DNA of 64,000 nt from Larix kaempferi (taxonomy: Eukaryota; Streptophyta; Pinopsida; Pinales; Pinaceae), in the NCBI GenBank assembly GCA_027924585.1, contig BSBM01000592.1, positions 5,438,001 to 5,502,000 on the forward strand, given 5' to 3'. This document shows positions 54,909-64,000 of this stretch, piece after piece. The notes beneath the pieces are model-generated. The model ran no database searches. It had not been told where the DNA came from and saw only the letters and a program-made list of their open reading frames with translations. Both the position numbers and the translations under genes were made by a program. The stretch's first letter is position 1, and the number at the start of each line of letters is the position of its first letter.

Positions 54909-57902
54909 ATGGCCAAAGGTGGCAAGAGGAGGACAAAAGCGATCGAAGAAAGCTCCAGACTAGAGACGATGTTTCAGGACACCAAATGCACTACAAACAT
55001 GCCTCCGGAAGTGAACTGGGGTGATGTCTACTATATGATAAGGGATCAAGTCTTTCCGGAATCCCTCCTTGAAGAAGAATGCTTGTATCAAAACATCTAG
55101 ACCTCTTGTATATCCAAAGCAGCCACACGTCTAGAACTATTCCCATGCTCAGACGTGATCGGATGGGTGTTGTAGCATGCCAACCCCGAAACCAGAGTCA
55201 TAGCAAACAACACGGGTAATGCCTTCGCCTCATTTCACCTGTCCTACATTGCAACAACTTACAAACTACCCAAAGAACAACAGCGACTAGATGATGCATG
55301 GTTGCAGGAGATCAATATGGATAATTTAGACATGGCAAGGAGGATGTTAATTTCAGGCAAGCAATTCAGAAGAAAAGACAGTGAGAAATACGAAATCTAG
55401 AATTTAAGGCCTCCCTTCAGACTAACTGCTCTCGTGCTAAGTAGGATCTTCGGGAGACCTGACGAGACGATGTTCATGCTGCAGTGGGTCCCTATCATAC
55501 ATTTTGTCACTTTCAAAGGAACAATCTTCAATTGGGTGACATTCTCTCAAACAGCCTGACATCAGCAGTAACAATGGCTAAAGAAGGCCTATACAAACTT
55601 TTGGGCGCAGAATTACAAGAGAGACTACAAGCTCATCTGCGAGGAGTTCATCATGCCTTTGTTTGAAATGATATTCCATGAAGAACCAAATTGTCTATCG
55701 GAGAACACCATGGAAGTCTTAGAAAAGTGTGGCATTTTCTACTTCTCTCCGGAAGGTACTTACATAAGAATGTATGGAGGTTCTAAAGCACCATATATTC
55801 TTATGAAGTATGCTACAGATTACATAGTTCATAAGAAAATGGTCAGGCAGGTATTCATTGATGGAATGGGTAACACCTTGTACAAGGCCAAAAAATCCAC
55901 CTTACCCCCCCTACCCTTTTATGTTGGCTCCTACAAGTTCGCAAGGATCACGACTGTAAAGGATTTTGTTGCAGAATTGAACAACTTCCACTTTGGAGAA
56001 AGGATTTTCCACAGGAACGATCGACAAGGCAAAGTTGCGTAGCATTGCAAAGAGCACTCTACTCCCTATGAATGTGCCAATTTTTATGATCCTCGGGAAG
56101 AGCCATATAGATGAATCAACAATATGGCCGAGCTACAGATTTGTCAGGTAAGCAAAGGAGGATCCAGCTCAAGCTCCTAGTCTCTCTCTGAAGAAGAACT
56201 GAAGCTCTTGGAACACGCAAAGAAGATCCAAGAAGATAAATCAAGAGAAGAAGAAAATTTGAAGATCCAAGCAGCCGAAGCTGAAGCAGACGCAAAGAGG
56301 AAAGAAGAGGAAGAAAGAATTAGGCTGGAAACTAATGCAAAGCTGGAAGAAGAGGACAGAACAAAGAAGGAGCAAGAAGCAGAGGCAAAGAGGAAAGAAG
56401 AGGAAGAAAAGAAATCCCAAGAAGAGATTGCCCCCAAAAGCCTAGACCTGTAGAACTTGGATATGGGCTCTCCCATAAGGGATCTACCCATTGTCCCTTT
56501 CACACCTTATAAAGGCAGCACGGTTTCCAATTGGCTAAATTTTACTTACAACAAGAAGAGGAAAACCATTGTCAAGGAGACAGGATCCAAATTGAAAAGA
56601 CCTTTTCGGCCAGACATCATCACCACGCATTAGACCACGGTCATGAGGAACATTAAAGAAGCCGCTAGACACCTAGCATCCATCTCTGTAGCCATGGTCA
56701 CAGCAACCGCAGACAATGTTTTTATATTGGGAGACAAGTTACATGAAGAAAAGGAGAAAGCATAGCAGCTTCAGGAAGCCTTGGACAAAGAGCAGAACTA
56801 TGCAAACATGATGATTTAGAAGAATAATGCTCTCACATCTCAAAAGGAAGACTTGCAAAGAGCACTCCAACGATTAGAGGCAGATAGGAGAGCTATGTCA
56901 ATGCAAGTAAGGACCTTAGAAGATGAAAATGGAGAGCTTAAAGGGAAGATTTTGAAGCTCGAATCAAATAAATTCGATAACCTTCAGGAGTTAGAAGACC
57001 TGAAAGAGAGCATTGAAAAATTACAAGGAGAGAATGAATCACTAGAGCAACAATTGGAGTTAGCAAACAACAAAATGGGAGATATCAGACCCTTCCATGA
57101 GCAGGCTAGTGGAACCCTAAAAGAGACCTATGGAGTCAGAGAACTCATAGCAGAAGAAATATATAGACTAAAATTAGTCATGGCCAAGGTCAAGCAAGTA
57201 AATGTTGAAGCCACCAGGATCAGAAGGAAGCACTCACGCATCAGTGAGGAGATTAGAAGGCATATCGAATGGAGAGAAGGAAAGTCAGGGTTCCCAGCAA
57301 CCCTTCCCTTTAAAACTGTTGCTGAATACAAGGCATATATACACACTCTGGAGTATTCCAGAGACTGCGAAGTGAAATTGGCCTCCGTGACTTCAGAAGC
57401 TTATGATCAGTGCAAGACCATATACTCCCAAATCCGGACCACATAGGAAAACTGTAGAGTAGCCATGCCTCAAATGATAAAAGGCTTCCCGGATAAGGCT
57501 CAATATTTATCTAATCTGAGTATAGAGCTCCAGCCAGAAAGTGAATATGTGCAGAAGCTAGACACATCGACAGTAGAAGATCTACGTCAATTTAACAGCC
57601 AAGCTGCTGTTCATCAACATAGCCTGGAAGAAAGCCTTCGGACTACTGCGGCTGAAATAACCACCTTAGAAGAAGAGCTGGTCAAGCAAAAGATATCTCT
57701 CATATTCATGAGCCCCTTGATTAGAGCAAATATTGTGAAAGACACTAATCACTGGGGAATTCACATAGCAGAGGTGGAGAAAGCACTGGCAGGTAGTCAA
57801 GCTACTACATCAGAGATTGGCCCAACCATTGCAGTGATGCAAGAGGAGACCCCAACAATCCCAGAGCCACCTGAGCTGCCAAAGGAGCCAAGTCAGAGAT
57901 AG
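54909..57902 (+). pseudogene. Large coiled-coil protein gene carried inside the LTR (3' copy)
   Basis: Starts at the same ATG as the 5' copy. Here the codon at the first stop of the 5' copy is intact (CAG), but other stops occur (TAG after the KNI codons near 55098, TAG near 55399, several near 56452, 56632, 56764 and 56817) and two deletions near 55536 and 55585 disturb the frame. The coiled-coil half is open at 56853-57446 and 57465-57902. The TAG codons at 55173 and 57445 are shared with the 5' copy and so were present in the common template. Confidence 0.65.
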
Positions 57903-58794
57903 CTCGTGCTCTTCAGCATGACACATGGATGTGCATCTTTGTACATACATTTGGGATGATAAAACATTTGTAATTTTGTAATTCCCATTTTGTAAAGCAT
58001 TTAGAATATTTCTCTTATGTAATATCAAGCACTACAAGACAAAATAGAGGAATCTAAACGGTTAGGGTATAGGTGTCAATTCTGGGCACATTTTGTAAAG
58101 CTATATATAGCTAATAAGAGGAGAAGCAAATGACTTTTGGTAGGTGAAACTCTTTTGCTATTTTGTAAAGGAACTATTTCTGCTACATGAATGGAAATCA
58201 TTTTGGCCTGTGAAAGCTAACACGTTATTTTACATGGAGTCTTGTTGATTAAGCTGCTGAACTATTTCTGCAAATTTCTCATACATTTCCTGTGAGATCT
58301 TTCCTTGCTTTTATGAATTAATTCTTTGCTGTGGATGGTCTCATATTCTTATGTAAAATTTCTGTGTTAAATGGGTAATGGAATGTTTATATTTATCTGA
58401 GTTACCTTAGATAATCTTTCTTTTCTGCTGTAAATGCCCCTTTCAATTTAACAGCTAACTGTGGATTGTTTTGGTGTATTTTCTAGTTATTTACCCATTC
58501 TTTAACTCCGCTCCTTATAAGGATAGGTAGATTAGACTAGTTTATATTAATACATATTTGTTTACCGCATGCATTTAGTCTAGGGCACATGCACATCATT
58601 TTAAATACAAAATACATAACCGGTGGATCGGGCCACAACCGGTAAAACCAACAAATCTTTAAAAACTTACTGTAGCCGGAACCGTTAACAGAACGGATTC
58701 CCCACACCAAACAATGAGCGATCTAATTGGGATTGCTTACTAGGGAGAATCCCTTTCTGCTTGATGCTACGATATTCGGGGCATCAACAAACCT

Positions 58795-59900
58795 CTGATA
58801 ACAAAACTATTGATTAGGTGTTGTTTTTCCTCATTAAGGTGCTCCTCATCAGAGATTCTTAAGGATCGAGAAGCAAGGGTGTTTATGAATCCAACTTTTG
58901 GAGAAGGGTGATGATGAGAATCAACATGGAGGTAAAGTTTGGTATGGGTCTTTTTGCATAAAACTTGATGGGATAAGGTACCGTCTTCTTTTAGATATCA
59001 GGACATGAAGGAGGGGATGGAATTGTTTTCCTCTAATTCCATAGTAAATTGAATGTGCTCAAACCATCTATTTAAATTTTCCATGAATTTTCTGAGATCA
59101 TCCATACTATGAGGCCATATCACATTAGTGTCATCTACATATTTGACCAAGAAATCAGTCTTCAAAAGAGACGAGTGAAGATCCTTGGCTTCAAAGTATT
59201 CCATATAAAGGTTGGAAACCACTGGGGATAGAGGGGACCCCATAGAAACCATACAAGCTTGTTCGTGTAGCCCTCTTTGGAATCAAAATAAAGTAGACCT
59301 CGAATAGATGTCAACCAATTTTGTTGTTTTAGGATTTTGTTGTTTTAGGATCGGTCAAATCTTAAATTACAACCATGGTTTCATTGATGGGGATCATGGT
59401 GAAAACGGATACCACATCAAGGCTAAGGAGGATATCATTGTCATCTAGTTTTAGATCCTTCATCATGTTAACAAAATGAGCAGAGTCTTTTGCATAGGAA
59501 TTGGTGTTACCAACCAAACATTTTAACCTATTAGCTAGGAATTTGGCCAAAAGGTAAGTAGTAGAGCCAATGGTATTGACAAAGGGTCTGATGGGAATAT
59601 TGTTCTTGTGAATTTTAGGTAGGCCATATATTCTAGGAACAAGGGGGGCATTTAGGTATCAATATTTTCTTCAAAATGTCATCTAGATATGACAGTTTAA
59701 AGGCCTCAGTCACATTCCTATTGATTTTATTAAGGGGGTTCTTGCATAATTTCTTGTAGCAACCAGTGGAGTTTAGGTTATCATCCATCTTTTCTACGTA
59801 TTTAGTCTTGTCCATGATCATAGTAGAGCATCTGTTATCTGCATTAAGAATCATGAGCTAGTCATTACTCCTCAATTTCTTTAATGCCATATACTCATTT
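58795..59900 (-). pseudogene. Penelope-like element, reverse transcriptase part
   Basis: Minus strand: 59854-59633 NRCSTMIMDKTKYVEKMDD; 59550-59362 FLANRLKCLVGNTNSYAKDS and DILLSLDVVSVFTMIP; 59252-58998 VSMGSPLSPVVSNLYMEYFE, FLVKYVDDTNVIWPHSMDDL and IQFTMELEENNSIP; then the KTHTKLYLHVDSHHHP and RSLRISDEEHLNEEKQHL residues to 58795. The MGSPxSP, Y-V-D-D and H-x-D-SHH motifs are diagnostic of Penelope-like RTs. Stops and frame changes show decay. Joined in sense to the endonuclease at 40703. Confidence 0.88.
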
Positions 59901-60720
59901 ATGTTAATATTTTTCTTTGGAGAGTTGGCTCATTTTAGGGTTAATTCCACCTCCTATCTAATATCCTCAGCTTCATTTTCAGGGAGATGTTTTATGCTCA
60001 CTTCTATATTGCAAATAATATATTCTATTGGGATTTTTTTGGCGCAAGGGAAAACCCTAAGGCTTTATCTAAGACATGGAGGATGTCAAGATCGAGTTCT
60101 TCACTTGAAATGTTGACCACATTTTTGCTACTGGAATTTATGCTCAAACCCGAGCCCACATTACTGTTGTTTCAAGGAGGAATTTTAATGTTGTTAGTAT
60201 GGGATCCATAACTAATACGTTGTTCTCTTGAAGAAACAAATGAAGGGTTGTTGTGGGTCTCATTTATGGAGGTTGTATTGTTGTGGGTTACGTTTACGGA
60301 AGCCGTGAGTCTATAGTTTTGAAGAGGCATTGTATCCATGCCTGGGATAACAACACTCTACTGTTTTAACAGATTGATGGGTTGGTCGTTGTTGGTAACA
60401 TTTATGGAGGTCACAACAGTGATTTTTGGAGGAGGCATCATATCCAAGCATGAGCTAACAGTAGTATGTTGTTCCAATGAATTCATGGGAAGGTCGTTAT
60501 AGGTAACATCCATTTGAATGGTTGACAAATACGTAGGCTGAATTCCTGTGCTAATGGAATTGTTTTGGGAAATATTAGTTTTATTATTATTTAAATCCAA
60601 GTCCATCATGTTATATAATTTTCTAAATTTCTTTTGTTGAGAGTTCGTGGAAGAATTTTGAACTTTATGGACTTTGCAAAACGAGTTGTTGTCAATCATA
60701 ACCCAAAGGTCCATTTGTAA
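59900..60720 (-). pseudogene. Penelope-like element, N-terminal region
   Basis: Open on the minus strand at 60714-60358. A 35-residue-like module recurs: IQMDVTYNDLPMNSLEQ, VTSINVTNNDQPINLLKQ and, past a stop, ASVNVTHNN. No catalytic motif. Such a low-complexity N-terminal part precedes RT in Penelope-like elements. Confidence 0.5.
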
Positions 60721-61000
60721 ATAATTGGATAGTTTTAAATGGAGAGAAAGGCAAGTGCTTTATAATATATCCATCTCTATTCAGGTTTGGTTGATTTCAA
60801 TATTAACTAAGCACAAGATCCATCTTTTAAATCTATCACTATTTTTGTTATTATTCAAAGAGTGTTTTATTTCAGCGAATTGGGGAATAAGATTGCTTTC
60901 CCTGAAGTGTTTCAAAAAGGTGAGGTGGGTAATCATCTTGGAAAATTTACATCTAATATTTTCAAACCGGTGAATATCACCATAAATAGTTGTTCCTTAC

Positions 61001-61046
61001 CTCAATTCCTCTCACGCAGTGAATCCAGAAACCTGTAAAAACAAAT
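61001..61046 (-). repeat. Copy 2 of the short shared motif
   Basis: On the minus strand TTTGTTTTTACAG is followed by the same 32-bp block as at 30907-30938 (one C/T difference inside) and then by GTAAGG. The block is therefore bounded by a good acceptor and a good donor. It lies at the presumed 5' end of the Penelope-like element. Confidence 0.7.
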
Positions 61047-61169
61047 TTAGACATTATGAAAGCTTCAAGAACAGATCTTTAAAATAAATATATAAAAATC
61101 CTTGAAAAATAAAATAAAATGTCAATATTACATCACCATTTTTTTCTTTTTTAAATAACCATTGGGGAA

Positions 61170-61435
61170 GAAGTGTGATGCTAGTATCACCATTATTAAA
61201 AAATGACCAATAAACACCTTTCAGAAACTCTGTGCAAAAACATTATTGCATTAACACTAAAATGGTTAACAAAAAGTAGCCTAAAAAAATTGGTGATACT
61301 AGTATCACTATTATTTAGAAAATCACCAAAAAAACAACTTTTATATACTCCCTACAAAAGCATTATTACGTAGACATTAAAAAGGCTAACAAAAATTAGC
61401 TTGAAAAAATGGTGATACAGGTAGCACCCTTGTAG
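61170..61435. repeat. About 118-bp tandem repeat with a palindromic core
   Basis: Three worn copies centred near 61185, 61303 and 61422. The middle copy has GTGATACTAGTATCAC, a perfect 16-bp palindrome; the others read GTGATGCTAGTATCAC and GTGATACAGGTAGCAC. Confidence 0.8.
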
Positions 61436-64000
61436 ATTTGGGGTCAAATTTAAAGAATTTGTAATCCCATGAAAACATAAGAACTCTATATAGTTCTTGT
61501 CATATAAGTAATTGTGTTTCTAGCAACAACAATACCTAGCTATCCAATCCTTTACAAATATAACTTACATAATCAATAACTACCCACTACCACGAGCATG
61601 AAAACACCTAATTCCAATAGCTAGTTGATAACAAGCAAGAGAAGCAATGACTAAGAACCCTGAAAAATTTCAATAGCACTTAGTTAACCTTATTCATGAA
61701 ACCTAGAAAATCATGTATGAAATCCTATGAAAGCCTCCAATTTATATATAAGGAGGAGGTGAGTTAGAGTTATAAAATACTTGTCACTATTGAAAAGTGT
61801 TAAGTCACATCTTCTTGAAACTTCTAAAACACCTTTACATAAAGTTTAACTTTGAAAAGTAAACAACATATATTTGAGAGAAAAGTGATGTATTTAAGAA
61901 AAAACCTTGATAATATTGCCCGAGATCACATCAGATTCAATATCCTTGGGAACTGAGCTTCCAAGTGACTTGTGGAAAATGGGACCCAAGTGGTCCAATC
62001 AAGCCTTCATGAAAACTACCCCACTTTTGTTTCTAAATTTCTTTCCCCCTTTTCTTCATTCATCTATCCAAGAAGGCTAATTCATTTCATTGTGCAAGGG
62101 GAAAAAGGTTTCCATCATTAATGGCCTCCCTTGGAGCAATGATAGCAAGCATTGACATCTACAATATCACCAAAAGTTTGTTCAAGTTTTGCGCTATAAA
62201 AACTCTCAAGTGCTCCTAAAATTAGCGAAATACAAGGCCCAACATTGATGCTCATTTGATCTTCATTTGAAGGCAGCAGGGCCCTATGTCTACCTTGGAA
62301 AGGCCTAGAATTGATTTTTATTCCATCCCTATTCTACTTATAAATCACTTTAATTTTTTCCTATCTTAATGTCCCATTGGTTTTCCAACTATGGCCTATT
62401 ACCAGTTAAAATTTAGGTTTGAGCTAAACCATGAATGAGTTCTTATTGGGAAAACTTGTCTTTGGATTGAACTTTTATCTCACTAGTTTTGTGTATAATA
62501 ATGCCTTGACTTGGAAAAGATAAGATGTTGAAAGGTTCCCCTTTTGTTATTTTTCAGCTTTCCTTTTTTTACTAAAATATAGCTTGATTTAAGAAAACTA
62601 TGGTCTATATTTATGTAGTGACCCATTTTAATAAATTTGGAAAATTTGCAATTTTTGCTCAAATTTGAACCTTGGACTAGTGATGACGCAAGTGATTCCA
62701 AATTTCCCCTAAGGATTTTGAATCTGGTCTGAGAGTGCTTGGATGGTATTAGGACAAAAAATTGATGCTAATGGGTGCTTAGAAACTAGCCAAATACTTC
62801 TGCAACCTTCATTTGAATTCAGGAGAAAATGGGGAAATTACTAGTAATATCGATATTCAAACCCCCAAGGGTAGAGGTCACTAATGGCTTCCCAAATGCA
62901 GCACGACCCTCCCAAATTTCAGAACAGAGATATGGATTGGTTAGATGATTTAAATGGTCACCCAAATTCATAATTAATCAGTTCCTAAAGGCTGCTGCAA
63001 CTCCCATAAAACCGAGCTTTGTAACATGTTCATTGCATAGGGGGGAAATGTGAGAAAAACATTGTAACTTGCTATGAAATTTGAGATAAATTCCCCAAGG
63101 GCCTGCATAAAGTATATGAGACTTCTTCAGTACATTAATGGCTTCCAAAACAGCACTAAAACCACAAATATTGACTGAAACAAATTGGTACAACACAACT
63201 TCAAACCCTTACAACAAGATATGTGGGAAAATGACACTCTTAATACCTAGTTTGGCATTTATACATATTTTCACTTGTAAATTAGATATGAGGTTCATGT
63301 GAGCATAAAATAAATAGTTTATACATCATATTACAAATAAATGGGGCCCCTTTTACTCCCCCAAAAATATCAGCATCTCACCATATGCGTCATTCCTCCA
63401 AGAGCAAGAATATAGAGAGAAAAGTGAGAGAGATGTGGAAACAAGTTGAAGGAGAGATGGCCACGATCAGAACTTGAACTTAAAACTGCAACTAAATGTA
63501 TTCATACATATCCAATGAGAGTTCTGAATGGCCTCTCCAATGGCCAACTTGGATAGGAATCTCACACCTTCGAAATTGGCTCAAGAAGCAAGGGGAGTAA
63601 ACACTCTCCATGCAATGGACAAGCAAATCTCTCCAACAATGCAAAGCAAAAATGATCAAAATATGCTATCCTTATTTCTTCTTATATTTTATTGACCCCC
63701 AAAGGTCTCCATGGTTCGAATTTCCTCCAAGAGATTCATCCCAACTCGAATTAGGGAGAGATTCCCATGAGAGCCACTTGTCCAACATTTCCTAGTCTTC
63801 CTCTTCCATCAATTCGAATGGGGGAGATATTGGCTGTGATAACTCCCTTGTGCACCCTCCTAGAGTCTATTTTTATCCCTGACACGTCATATAGGTAGAT
63901 GTCAGCAATCAGTTATGGTCCTTGTCATAAGTGTCATAGAATCTTCATCATTGTTGTCATAGAAGCTAGGGGATCTAGCCCAAGTGTCACAATACCTATA
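61436..64000. other. Intergenic DNA, no supportable gene
   Basis: Moderately AT-rich, without a recognisable domain on either strand; frames at 62483-62701, 62978-63196 and 63610-63795 are short and motif-free. Confidence 0.5.

Larger units (their letters stand above)
40704..58789 (+). mobile_element. Giant-LTR Ty3/gypsy retrotransposon E (Tat-like)
   Basis: LTRs 40704-46225 (5,522 bp) and 53386-58789 (5,404 bp) begin TGTTGTTAGGACAACA and end GCATCAACA. Both flanks carry the perfect 5-bp TSD AACCT (40699-40703, 58790-58794). A primer-binding site follows the left LTR. The interior encodes gag, protease, an extra RNase H, reverse transcriptase, RNase H and integrase, all on the plus strand. 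The RT-RH-INT order and the additional RNase H place it near the Tat group of plant Ty3/gypsy. Each LTR also holds a gene of about 1,040 codons. It is inserted in a Penelope-like element. Confidence 0.95.
53386..58789 (+). repeat. Element E, 3' LTR
   Basis: 5,404 bp, collinear with the 5' LTR. An internal deletion of roughly 110-120 bp near 55585 removed codons of the LTR-borne gene. Many differences are C-to-T or G-to-A at CpG sites. Confidence 0.95.

Noticed and set aside
58835-58875. Second hammerhead core (CTGATGA on the minus strand)
   Set aside because: It lies in the coding part of the Penelope RT (RISDEEHLNEE) and no correctly placed GAAA with a pairing stem follows.

Overview
The window looks like repeat-dominated nuclear DNA of a seed plant, most probably a gymnosperm (conifer). 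The inference rests on three things seen in the sequence: very large nested LTR retrotransposons, Penelope-like elements (PLEs) with reverse transcriptase and GIY-YIG endonuclease (known among plants mainly from conifers), and intron-containing remnants of plant gene families (GDSL lipase, jacalin-related lectin). I see no intact single-copy host gene, and no rRNA, tRNA or bacterial features. Almost every coding remnant carries stops or frameshifts.

Layout. 1-1479 is AT-rich with a short tandem repeat. 1480-5865 is a decayed plus-strand LINE that has lost its reverse transcriptase. 6430-6830 is a decayed minisatellite. 6938-28328 is one Ty1/copia element (A, minus strand) with 1.3-kb LTRs and a near-perfect 5-bp target-site duplication (TSD). 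It has been split by a second copia element (B, 11005-19502), itself split by a small element without pol (C, 11988-14699, 224-bp LTRs, perfect TSD). It has been split again by copia element D (19725-26014, right LTR truncated) and by a 5'-truncated PLE fragment (26015-26790).

28334-35500 is AT-rich and repeat-rich. It includes an LTR-like fragment with a run of ten short hairpins. 35885-38596 (minus) is a broken GDSL esterase/lipase gene with two exons of a jacalin-like lectin lying between its exons. 38900-40145 is purine-rich satellite-like DNA. 40146 to about 61040 is a second PLE (minus), interrupted at 40703/58790 by an 18.1-kb Ty3/gypsy element (E, plus strand, 40704-58789, perfect TSD AACCT). 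61041-64000 is intergenic with a 118-bp tandem repeat.

The most unusual biology is in element E and in the copia LTRs. E has about 5.5-kb LTRs, each carrying its own gene: TATA-like box, about 600-nt leader intron with consensus splice sites, then about 1,040 codons ending in a long coiled coil. Its pol has a second, catalytically complete RNase H placed before the reverse transcriptase, while the usual RNase H after it has lost catalytic residues. The LTRs of A and D and the fragment at 28478 carry arrays of tiny hairpins. Their loops are conserved within each array, and their arms change sequence but stay complementary. All family assignments come from reading motifs by eye; no database search was possible.
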